18,967 nucleotides of DNA, taken from NCBI GenBank assembly GCA_035294325.1, contig DATGLE010000025.1, forward strand, positions 1-18,967, written 5' to 3'. Numbering within the stretch: the stretch's first letter is position 1; every line of letters starts with the position of its first letter. The notes under the pieces are model-generated. The model did not search any database, had not been told where the DNA came from, and worked only from the letters and a program-made list of their open reading frames with translations. The stretch comes from DATGLE01 sp035294325 (GTDB lineage: Bacteria; Chloroflexota; Ktedonobacteria; Ktedonobacterales; Ktedonobacteraceae). A program made the translations under genes and the position numbers. Below, piece after piece: positions 1-5,894 of the stretch.

Positions 1-526
1 CAGCAGCACGGCAGCACAGACGCCACTGCCTATACGCCAGGGCGCCTTCAGCGCAACTGTGCCCGCGCGCTCGCTGGTTACATACGTTATACGATGAACC
101 TTAACGATTAAGATTGGCAATCCCTTGCTGCCGCGCCGCGCGATTATGAGATTTAACAACCAAAATCGGCAATGCCGGGATGTGGTAGGGGCGCGGCGCC
201 GGCTGGGAGGAGGTGCGGGGCGGTGGGGGCCGAAGCGCAAGCCCGTCCCTCCCAATGGCTCTTTCTCTGCCCGACAATTTGGTAGAAACGGTGTCGAACG
301 GTATCCGGGCATGGACCAGCACGAGGCCCCATAGGCGTTAACTTAAGGCTGCACCTGCGTCATCCTTCGCTGCGCTCAGGATCTGGCGCGAGCGGAGCAA
401 GGCGCGAGTCCGTCTCGTCTGCTGGCAAGAACCGGGCCACACTCGCCCATCGCTGCGCTCGTGCAGGATCCTTCGCTGCCGCTCAGGATGACACAGGCAT
501 CGCTTCTTATCTGTCTCAAGGAGAGG
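1..526. other. gene-poor left edge
   Basis: I see no convincing gene here. The short open frames on both strands (for example about 101-334) have low-complexity, arginine- and proline-rich translations, no recognisable domain and no SD site. The only structured content is the pair of repeat copies at 361-492. The stretch may hold the 3' flank of a gene outside the window. Confidence 0.6.
361..492. repeat. two copies of a CATCCTGAGCG/GCGAAGGATC-type intergenic repeat
   Basis: Positions 361-383 read CATCCTTCGCTGCGCTCAGG followed by ATC, and 465-492 hold a second, slightly different copy ending in CTCAGGATGAC. The motif is partly self-complementary: CATCCTTCGC-type and GCGAAGGATG-type halves are reverse complements. 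The same motif returns as an inverted pair at 1817-1911. From general knowledge, similar GTCATCCTGAGCG motifs are scattered between genes in several bacterial phyla. Function is unknown; REP-like behaviour is an inference. Confidence 0.6.
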
Positions 527-919
527 TTAGTTGCTGTCTATCTCCTCCACCAGCAAGGCATTTCCTTGCTTATCATAAAAAGCAATCGTCATGTTATTCG
601 TATCCACCGTCCATTTTTCTACGCCGCTGTCCGCCAGTCCTTTTGACATTTCCAGATAGCTTGTTTTTCCCTGGTTATGAAGGTCAAGATGTTCTTGAGC
701 TTTTTTGCCGTCGCTTACATCGCTAATCGGGAGGGTGTCGTGGACGGAAGGCGAGACAGCCTTGTGCCCATCCTTTCCAAAAAATTCCGTGTGCCCGTCA
801 GCGAGGTAGGAATCATATCTTTCAACACCTGACGTCTTGAGCGCTTGCACGTACTGAGGGAAACTCTCCTGGGTGCCGAGGCGATCATGTATCTCGTTGA
901 GTCGATCGAGTGTAAACAT
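527..919 (-). CDS. DUF1398 (YbcV-like) family protein
   Basis: This 130-residue protein resembles the DUF1398 family, which includes E. coli YbcV. The N-terminus MFTLDRLNEIHDRLG, the segment SFPQYVQALKTSGVERYDSY and the glycine turn DGHTEFFGKDG (about residues 42-52) are the typical family pattern, and the length is usual. No signal peptide or membrane segment is visible, so it is probably cytoplasmic. The family has no established biochemical role. The start codon lacks an SD site; instead a TAGAAT hexamer (minus strand, 926-931) sits six bases before the ATG, which suggests a leaderless transcript. The gene stands alone and is divergent from cofE. Family assignment is fairly secure; function is unknown. 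Confidence 0.75.
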   Translation of the reverse strand: MFTLDRLNEIHDRLGTQESFPQYVQALKTSGVERYDSYLADGHTEFFGKDGHKAVSPSVHDTLPISDVSDGKKAQEHLDLHNQGKTSYLEMSKGLADSGVEKWTVDTNNMTIAFYDKQGNALLVEEIDSN

Positions 920-968
920 AGAAGCATTCTACCACGACTGGAAGGCTGGAAGGTACAGGTCTGGCGCT

Positions 969-998
969 TTGCACCCGACCCGCCTGAGATAATATAAT
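969..998 (+). promoter_or_regulatory. candidate sigma-70-type promoter of cofE
   Basis: A perfect TATAAT (993-998) lies 18 bases after TTGCAC (969-974). Transcription would begin near 1005, just before the strong SD GAGGAGG (about 1008-1014) and the cofE ATG at 1018, giving a very short leader. The -35 match is only moderate. Confidence 0.5.
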
Positions 999-1017
999 AG
1001 CAGGACGAGGAGGGTGC

Positions 1018-1794
1018 ATGAGCACAGAACTACACATTATCCCTGTTACCGGCATTGGCGATATCTCCCCAGGCGCTGACCTGGGTACTATCATTTATGA
1101 GGCGCTGCATCGCCAGGATCTACGATTGCAGCCGCATGATATACTTGTCGTGACGCAGAAGATCGTTTCTAAGGCGGAAGGGCGTATCGTCGATCTCGAC
1201 GGGATTGAGCCGTCGGCGTTCGCACGTTTTATTGCTGAGCAGAGCAACAAGGACGCGCGCCACGTCGAGGTTGTGCTGCGCGAGAGCAAGCGAATCGTGC
1301 GCATGGATCGCGGCGTCATTATCTGCGAGACCAGGCATGGCTTTATCTGCGCTAACGCCGGGGTAGACGAATCCAATGTCGGCGCCATGCACCAGTTGAC
1401 GCTTTTACCGCTCGATCCCGACCGTTCGGCGCAGGCGCTGCGCAGCCGTTTACAACAGCTTGCCGCCAGGGATAGAAAGGATGCAGCGCCGGATATCGCG
1501 CTCATTATTTCGGATACCTGGGGCCGCCCCTGGCGTAACGGCCAGGTCAATATGGCGATAGGCATTGCCGGCATGGAATCGATGATCGACTACCGGGGCC
1601 ATCACGATCCCTACGGCTACGAAATGCACGCCAGCGTTATCGCCGTAGCCGACGAACTGGCGGCGGTCTCAGAACTGGTGATGGGCAAAACGGAGCGCAT
1701 CCCTGTGGCTCTCATTCGCGGCTATGCGTACATACCGGGAGAAGGCAGCGCCCGCTCCCTCATCCGTGACAGCGCAACCGACATGTTCCGCTGA
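1018..1794 (+). CDS. cofE: F420-0:gamma-glutamyl ligase CofE
   Basis: CofE adds L-glutamate residues to F420-0 with GTP, forming the gamma-linked tail of coenzyme F420 in the cytoplasm. At 258 residues it has the normal length of a single-domain CofE. Family motifs are clear: TQKIVSKAEGR (residues 46-56), GFICANAGVDESN in the middle, and SDTWGRPWRNGQVNMAIG toward the C-terminal half, which carry the GTP/metal and F420-binding surfaces. The ATG follows the strong SD GAGGAGG. It heads the F420 block (nitroreductase-type gene, cofD, cofC). In mycobacteria CofE is fused to a nitroreductase-fold domain as FbiB; here that domain is encoded separately 143 bases downstream, with a repeat pair in the gap. 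Assignment is secure. Confidence 0.95.
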   Translation: MSTELHIIPVTGIGDISPGADLGTIIYEALHRQDLRLQPHDILVVTQKIVSKAEGRIVDLDGIEPSAFARFIAEQSNKDARHVEVVLRESKRIVRMDRGVIICETRHGFICANAGVDESNVGAMHQLTLLPLDPDRSAQALRSRLQQLAARDRKDAAPDIALIISDTWGRPWRNGQVNMAIGIAGMESMIDYRGHHDPYGYEMHASVIAVADELAAVSELVMGKTERIPVALIRGYAYIPGEGSARSLIRDSATDMFR

Positions 1795-1816
1795 TAACAT
1801 TAAACGATACAAGAAT

Positions 1817-1911
1817 GTCATCCTGAGCGCCAGCGAAGGATCCAGCCCGACGAAGGAAGGGCGAGTGCCGGTGGGCCACGGATCCTTCGCTACGCTGGCA
1901 CCCAGGATGAC
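1817..1911. repeat. inverted pair of CATCCTGAGCG-type repeats
   Basis: GTCATCCTGAGCGCCAGCGA runs from 1817, and its partner GGATCCTTCGCTACGCTGGC runs from 1880 and continues to CAGGATGAC at 1903-1911. The arms are imperfect reverse complements around a loop of nearly 40 bases. The unit belongs to the same family as 361-492. It fills the gap between cofE and the nitroreductase-type gene, and its transcript could fold into a long hairpin. Confidence 0.7.
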
Positions 1912-1937
1912 GTAAGATAAAAAGGTAAGCAGAGAGA

Positions 1938-2588
1938 TTGGCAACACATCCCAGATTACGACCAGTTACCGCCCCTGAGCGTGCCGCTAACCTCGCAGCG
2001 TTGCTGCGCGGCAGGCGCAGTGTACGCAAATATCAGATCCGGCCCGTCGCGCGCGAGTTGCTGGAGCAGATGCTGGAAGCGGCTCGCTGGGCGCCATCAC
2101 CGCACGGCAGGCAGCCCTGGCGCTTCGTTGTGCTCACACGCATGGAGCCTAAGATGCAGCTTGCCGAACGCATGGGCGAAACCTGGCGCCACAATCTCCA
2201 GATGGACGGCCAGGACGAGGCCGTGGTCAAGACGCGCCTGGAGAAGTCGCGCCAGCGCATTCTCAATGCACCGGCCATCATCATTCCCTGCCTGTACCTC
2301 GCGGACATGGACCGCTATCCCGACGAGAAGCGGCAGGCCGATGAGACGATCATGGCAATCCAGAGCCTGGGCGCCGCGATACAGAACATGCTGCTCATGG
2401 CCTACGATCTGGGCCTGGATACCGGCTGGATGTGCGCGCCGCTCTTCTGCCCGGAGATCGTCTGCGAGACGCTCGATCTGGATCGGCAGCTCATCCCGCA
2501 CGCGCTCATCACAGTAGGCTATGCCGCCGCCGATCCCCAGCGGCGTGAACGTCTTCCGCTGGATCAACTTATTGTTCGCTTTGACTGA
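1938..2588 (+). CDS. stand-alone nitroreductase-fold protein, probable dehydro-F420-0 reductase (FbiB C-terminal-domain-like)
   Basis: A 216-residue nitroreductase-superfamily protein. RRSVRKY (about residues 26-32) and WAPSPHGRQPWRFVVLT form the usual FMN-binding N-terminal part; QSLGAAIQNMLLMAYDLGLDTGWMCAPLFCP and the following CETLDL segment match the pattern of the FbiB C-terminal domain. In actinobacteria that domain uses FMNH2 to reduce dehydro-F420-0, made when the guanylyltransferase uses phosphoenolpyruvate. Stand-alone versions are known from Thermomicrobia. Its place between cofE and cofD supports this role. The start is TTG at 1938: an in-frame stop at 1926-1928 rules out anything further upstream, and the conserved domain begins soon after. 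The SD is weak. Its stop overlaps the likely SD region of cofD, 12 bases away. Another FMN-dependent role cannot be excluded. Confidence 0.8.
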   Translation: MATHPRLRPVTAPERAANLAALLRGRRSVRKYQIRPVARELLEQMLEAARWAPSPHGRQPWRFVVLTRMEPKMQLAERMGETWRHNLQMDGQDEAVVKTRLEKSRQRILNAPAIIIPCLYLADMDRYPDEKRQADETIMAIQSLGAAIQNMLLMAYDLGLDTGWMCAPLFCPEIVCETLDLDRQLIPHALITVGYAAADPQRRERLPLDQLIVRFD

Positions 2589-2600
2589 GGTTTTGTTGCT

Positions 2601-3539
2601 ATGATTGTAGTTCTTGCCGGTGGAGTGGGCGCCGCGCGTTTCTTACAGGGAGTAGTACAGATCGTCCCTCCGCAGCAGCTCACCGTGATCGTAAATACCG
2701 GAGATGACCGCGATTTCTACGGCCTACATGTCTCGCCCGATATCGATATTATCATATATACCCTTGCGGGCGTTGTCGATGAAAGCCACGGCTGGGGCAT
2801 ACGCGGCGATACCTATAACACACAGCAGGAGCTGTCGCGCTATGATAGCAGCGAAGACTGGTTCATGCTGGGAGACCGCGACCTCGCCACGCATATCCAC
2901 CGCACACATCTGTTGCGCCAGGGAAAGACGCTCAGCGAGGTAACGGAGGGCATGCGCCAGCGCTTCAATCTCGCGCCGCGCATCCTGCCAATGAGCGACC
3001 AGCCAGTGGCGACGCATATTCAGACGCCCGCCGGGCTGCTGCATTTTCAGGAGTACATGGTCAAACGCCGCTGTACCGATGAGGTGCAGGATGTGGTCTT
3101 TGTGGGAGCCAGCGAAGCCTCGCCAGCACCGGGGGTAATCGACGCGATCAAGCAGGCCGAGGCCATTCTGATCTCGCCCAGCAACCCGATTGTCAGCATT
3201 GGCAGCATCCTGGCAATTCCCGGCGTCCACGATGCGCTGCACGAAGCCAGCGGCATGATCGTGGCCGTGAGTCCCATCGTTGGCGGCGCGCCGATCAAGG
3301 GGCCTGCCGACAGGCTCATGAGCGGACTCAAGATGGAGGTCTCCGCCGTCGGAGTCGCGCGCTGCTACCGCGACTTTCTGGACGTGATGGTGATCGATGA
3401 GCAGGACGCACATCTGGCCGGCGAAATAGAAGACCTGGGTATACCTGCCGCCGTCACCAATACGATCATGCGCGACAGCGCGGCAAAAGCGGAGCTTGCC
3501 CGCCACGTTTTGCAGGCCGCCGGACTACAGTTTTCGTAG
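2601..3539 (+). CDS. cofD: 2-phospho-L-lactate (or phosphoenolpyruvate) transferase CofD
   Basis: CofD transfers the phospholactyl or enolpyruvyl-phosphate group from its guanosine-activated form to the flavin precursor FO, giving F420-0 or dehydro-F420-0. The 312 residues match the family length. Visible motifs are AGGVGAARFL (6-15), VNTGDD (31-36), SPDID (45-49), GWGIRGDTY, LGDRDLATH, SPSNPIVSIGSIL, SPIVGG and IKGPA, which are the family's nucleotide and FO contact regions. The ATG at 2601 is preceded by GAGG at 2587-2590, which overlaps the stop of the upstream gene, so the two are probably translationally coupled. With a nitroreductase-type neighbour, the PEP-derived (dehydro) route is more likely than the lactate route, but that is an inference. 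Confidence 0.95.
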   Translation: MIVVLAGGVGAARFLQGVVQIVPPQQLTVIVNTGDDRDFYGLHVSPDIDIIIYTLAGVVDESHGWGIRGDTYNTQQELSRYDSSEDWFMLGDRDLATHIHRTHLLRQGKTLSEVTEGMRQRFNLAPRILPMSDQPVATHIQTPAGLLHFQEYMVKRRCTDEVQDVVFVGASEASPAPGVIDAIKQAEAILISPSNPIVSIGSILAIPGVHDALHEASGMIVAVSPIVGGAPIKGPADRLMSGLKMEVSAVGVARCYRDFLDVMVIDEQDAHLAGEIEDLGIPAAVTNTIMRDSAAKAELARHVLQAAGLQFS

Positions 3540-3601
3540 CCGCGCGCTTGATCGCGCTCGTTCTGCTCTACATAGGCATCCAGGCGCGATCAAGCGCGCG
3601 G
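3540..3601. repeat. 18-bp inverted repeat between cofD and cofC
   Basis: Arms 3540-3557 and 3584-3601 pair with one G-T wobble at the loop end; the 16-base core CGCGCGCTTGATCGCG is matched perfectly. The loop is 26 bases. The hairpin begins one base after the cofD stop, with no T-run after it, so it is not a classical intrinsic terminator. It could stabilise the cofD transcript 3' end, attenuate transcription into cofC, or be a relic of a repeat. Confidence 0.65.
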
Positions 3602-3640
3602 ATACGCATAAAAGGAATATCCTGACCAGATAGAAACCCA

Positions 3641-4258
3641 ATGATTATCAAAGCCTTAATTCCGGTAAAGTCCCTTAGCGCAGCAAAAAGCCGCCTCGCG
3701 GCCCATCTGACGCAGCCACAGCGCCGCCTGCTCGTGCTGGATATGCTACACCATGTGATCTTCGCGCTGCGCGAGAGCGGGGCGCTGGCCTCCATCGCCG
3801 TCGTCAGTCCCGATCCCTGTGTGCTGGAACAGGCGCGGGCGTGGGGTGCGCTGGCGCTGGTGGAGACGCAGCAGGGGCACAATCCCGCGCTGCACGCCGC
3901 CGCCCTCGATGAGAAAATGGCCGGGGCAGACGCGCTGCTGACTATCTCGGCGGACCTTCCCCTGCTACAACCTGACGATATACGCGGCATGGTCGAGCGC
4001 TTGCGGCATAGCGCTGTTGTCCTCGCCGCGTCGCGCGAGGGCACGGGCACCAACGTGCTGCTCGTGCGTCCCCCGCTGGCCGTGCCCTACGTATTCGGCC
4101 CTGGCAGCCTGCAACGCTACAGCACAGAGGCCAGAGAGCAACGCCTGGCCGTGAGCATCTATAACAGCCCGGGCACGGCACTTGACATCGACACTATCGA
4201 CGACCTGGAAGCCCTCTGGCGCTCCAGCGAAGCCATCAGAGGCGCCCTGGCATCATAG
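3641..4258 (+). CDS. cofC: 2-phospholactate / phosphoenolpyruvate guanylyltransferase CofC (FbiD-like)
   Basis: CofC condenses GTP with 2-phospholactate or, in FbiD-type enzymes, with phosphoenolpyruvate, making the activated donor used by CofD. The protein has 205 residues, as usual. It shows the nucleotidyltransferase start MIIKALIPVKSLSAAKSRL (residues 1-19), the metal-binding ISADLPLL segment (about 106-113), SREGTGTN, FGPGSLQRY and the C-terminal GTALDIDTIDDL. The SD is poor: an AAGGA lies about 25 bases before the ATG, too far for normal use, but the canonical N-terminus makes this start convincing. Substrate preference cannot be read from the sequence. The 3' end including the stop lies inside a perfect 38-bp tandem duplication. 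Confidence 0.93.
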   Translation: MIIKALIPVKSLSAAKSRLAAHLTQPQRRLLVLDMLHHVIFALRESGALASIAVVSPDPCVLEQARAWGALALVETQQGHNPALHAAALDEKMAGADALLTISADLPLLQPDDIRGMVERLRHSAVVLAASREGTGTNVLLVRPPLAVPYVFGPGSLQRYSTEAREQRLAVSIYNSPGTALDIDTIDDLEALWRSSEAIRGALAS

Positions 4259-4320
4259 AGGGTTTCTGATGCTCAACGCCCTCCCTGGCATCATAGAGGG
4301 TTTCTGATGCTCAACGCCCT
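4245..4320 (+). repeat. perfect 38-bp tandem duplication over the cofC stop
   Basis: 4245-4282 and 4283-4320 are identical; the unit begins CCCTGGCATCATAGAGGGTT and ends CAACGCCCT. Another CCTGG follows at 4321. The first copy contains the last codons and TAG stop of cofC, and the second repeats them as non-coding sequence. Each unit holds GCATCA/TGATGC, so each copy can form a small hairpin. Confidence 0.9.
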
Positions 4321-4343
4321 CCTGGACAGCCATTCACGAGACT

Positions 4344-4389
4344 TCATCGCGCCGCAGGCGCGAGCATGCGAGCGCGCCGGAAATCAGAA
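4344..4389 (+). repeat. solo right-flank (R) block with extended tail
   Basis: This carries GCGCCGCAGGCGCGAGCA at 4349-4366 and GGAAATCAGAA at 4379-4389. The copy at 8760-8805 has the same two blocks at the same spacing (33 of 41 bases match from 4349). The first part is the R block that flanks the palindromic elements at 8576, 14833 and 16270. No palindrome is attached here. It ends just upstream of the SD of the PPOX-fold gene. Confidence 0.65.
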
Positions 4390-4419
4390 CCACATATAAA
4401 TAAAAGGAGAGCATTTTTC

Positions 4420-4830
4420 ATGAAGAACACACTATCACCAAAGGCCAGAGCCTTCCTGCAAGAGCGGCGCTTCGCCGTTCTGGGCACTATCAACCGCGAT
4501 GGCACACCACAACTTTCAACAATGTGGTATCTCCTGGAGGGTGATACCATCATGATGAATACCAAAGTCGGGCGCGTCAAAGAGCGCAACATGCGCCGTG
4601 ATCCCCGCATCTCGCTGTGCTTCGAGGAAGGCTATAACTATGTCACGGTAAGCGGCAAGGTCGAGTTTATCGACGACCAGCAGACGGCCCAGGCCGATAT
4701 TTACCGCCTGGCAGTACGCTACGATGGGGAGGAGAGCGCGCAGCGACAGATGCAGGAGTCGTTCGGCAAGGAGCAGCGCGTCACGCTGCATCTGAAGTTC
4801 GATCACGTTATCGAGCACTTTGAAGAGTAG
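4420..4830 (+). CDS. PPOX-class (pyridoxamine 5'-phosphate oxidase-fold) putative F420-dependent protein
   Basis: A 136-residue split-barrel flavin/F420-binding protein of the Rv1155-like class. RRFAVLGTINRDGTPQLSTMWYLLEGDTIMMNT is the typical first half of the barrel, followed by KERNMRRDPRISLCFE and YVTVSGKVEFI. Family members bind F420 or FMN and reduce varied substrates; F420 is favoured here because the gene follows four F420 biosynthesis genes. The frame is open from 4366, but the start chosen is ATG 4420: AAGGAGAG at 4403-4410 lies at a good distance, and the extra upstream residues (MRARRKSEPHINKRRAFF) look unlike the family and overlap the tail of the R block. The substrate is unknown, and it ends 14 bases from a convergent gene. 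Confidence 0.8.
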   Translation: MKNTLSPKARAFLQERRFAVLGTINRDGTPQLSTMWYLLEGDTIMMNTKVGRVKERNMRRDPRISLCFEEGYNYVTVSGKVEFIDDQQTAQADIYRLAVRYDGEESAQRQMQESFGKEQRVTLHLKFDHVIEHFEE

Positions 4831-4836
4831 CCTGTT

Positions 4837-4870
4837 TGATCTCTTTATATCGGCGTTGCCGATAAGATCA
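4837..4870. terminator. interrupted hairpin at a convergent gene junction
   Basis: Inner arms TATCGGC (4848-4854) and GCCGATA (4858-4864) enclose a GTT loop; outer arms TGATCT (4837-4842) and AGATCA (4865-4870) extend the stem with a five-base bulge on one side. It lies over the 3' ends of the PPOX-fold gene and the convergent membrane protein gene. A T-run is lacking, so terminator function is tentative. Confidence 0.35.
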
Positions 4871-5453
4871 GCGAGAGGCCCGCTGTCCCGGTGCGCACGC
4901 CGGTTGTGCAGTACGCGAAGCCCGGGGGAAGGCCCGCCGTTCCGAAGTGCAATTGCTGATTGATGCGGTCTTCAAACTGGGCCACAAAACCTGTCACCGG
5001 CATTCCTCCCAGGTCGGCATGCAGCACATGCACCCGAAACTGGCAATTCTGCGCCAGCGGCTGCAAGCGCAGCGTAAAATTTTTGGTGATCGGGATGCCT
5101 AAAACGGTGAGTCGATCATCGCCGGTCACAGTCAGTTGATTGTTCTGCTGGGCTGTGACCTGCACATTCTCGATGGTGCCCGGCAGGCCCAGGGTGCCGA
5201 TATCCTTTTCGATGAGCTGGCCCGCATAGGCCGTGCTCAATTGCACGAGAATCGCACCATTAGAGGGCACCGCCGGCGTAGAGAGGGGCGGCCTGTCGCC
5301 TCCGGTTGATGTTATATAGAGGAGCGTTCCTACTACTCCTATCCCCAATCCCAGCACCAGTGCCAGAAGAGTCATGCACCCTGCTCCACGCCTCGCCGGG
5401 CGCGCTAACAACATCGTTCGCTGGTCAGAAAAGCCCTGCTCAGGGACACTCAT
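4845..5453 (-). CDS. membrane-anchored protein of unknown function
   Basis: I do not recognise this 202-residue protein with confidence. It has a short basic cytoplasmic N-terminus (about residues 1-25, LLARPARRGAG), one hydrophobic helix (MTLLALVLGLGIGVVGTLLYI, about 27-47) and a roughly 150-residue domain expected outside the membrane. The outer domain has alternating beta-type segments (NVQVTAQQNNQLTVTGDDRL, FTLRLQPLAQNCQFRVHVLHADLGG) and the helix FVAQFEDRINQQL. The topology and the pattern 'small anchor plus beta-rich domain with GGMPV' recall YpmS- or LmeA-type lipid-binding-like proteins, but I would not assign it to either. Two cysteines in the outer domain could pair. The ATG has a good SD (GAGGAGGGG). 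Its upstream region is shared with divergent glnA. Confidence 0.7.
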   Translation of the reverse strand: MSVPEQGFSDQRTMLLARPARRGAGCMTLLALVLGLGIGVVGTLLYITSTGGDRPPLSTPAVPSNGAILVQLSTAYAGQLIEKDIGTLGLPGTIENVQVTAQQNNQLTVTGDDRLTVLGIPITKNFTLRLQPLAQNCQFRVHVLHADLGGMPVTGFVAQFEDRINQQLHFGTAGLPPGFAYCTTGVRTGTAGLSLILSATPI

Positions 5454-5587
5454 AGCCCCTCCTCATTATCGTTTCGTCTATATTACACTCCTTCCCAACT
5501 ACCGCGCAAGCGGAATGATCCCCAATCATCCTCTCCTCCCAAAAATGAAGCTCCGATTCTCAGTCTCTGTTTGCTCCCGCTGCCCAT

Positions 5588-5652
5588 GCGTGCGGCGGAG
5601 CCGCACGCGAGGATAGATAGTGATGGGTAGCTCCGCCGCAGGCGCGAGAAGG
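5588..5652. repeat. GC hairpin plus R-like block
   Basis: GCGTGCGGC (5588-5596) and GCCGCACGC (5600-5608) are perfect arms around a GGA loop. The minus-strand reading GTGCGGCTCCGCCGCACGC resembles the L block of the palindromic elements. From 5628 an R-like sequence follows (CCGCCGCAGGCGCGAGAAGG, ending at 5652). No long palindrome lies between them, so this may be a decayed or different relative. Confidence 0.5.
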
Positions 5653-5668
5653 ACAGTCCATTCTCCAG

Positions 5669-5699
5669 CACTCATTTGTGCAGGTTGCACAAATGAGTG
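5669..5699. promoter_or_regulatory. 14-bp perfect inverted repeat upstream of glnA
   Basis: CACTCATTTGTGCA (5669-5682) and TGCACAAATGAGTG (5686-5699) are exact reverse complements with a GGT loop. No gene runs into it from the left on the plus strand and none ends here on the minus strand, so it is not an obvious terminator. A dimeric regulator binding site for glnA or the divergent gene is possible; an RNA hairpin in a longer glnA leader is the alternative. Confidence 0.5.
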
Positions 5700-5777
5700 G
5701 CGCTAACTTTTGGACAAAGTGACTGTAGCATCCCATCCGTTAGCGTCTTATCATAAAGGAAAGCGTGAGACGCCCGT

Positions 5778-5783
5778 TATAAT
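5778..5783 (+). promoter_or_regulatory. candidate -10 box of glnA
   Basis: A perfect TATAAT lies 112 bases before the glnA start. There is no good TTGACA 16-18 bases upstream, so either the promoter depends on an activator or this match is chance. It would leave a leader of about 105 bases. Confidence 0.35.
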
Positions 5784-5894
5784 GTTGAGGCTAATACACG
5801 TAAATTATGCAAAATCGCTAACTGACCATTGGGCAATGCAAGCCGACCAAACCGGCAATGATGCAGGGAGAGACAGAAGAGGAGAATACAGCAG

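Larger units (their letters stand above)
5454..5894. other. divergent intergenic region upstream of glnA
   Basis: This 441-base stretch separates the minus-strand membrane protein gene from glnA. It contains a 9-bp-arm GC hairpin (5588-5608), an R-like block (5628-5652), a 14-bp perfect inverted repeat (5669-5699) and a TATAAT (5778-5783). Short open frames in it show no domain. Control elements of both flanking genes must lie here. Confidence 0.6.

Noticed and set aside
101..334. Short overlapping open frames at the left edge
   Set aside because: Low-complexity translations, no SD and no family resemblance; two frames on opposite strands cover the same bases.
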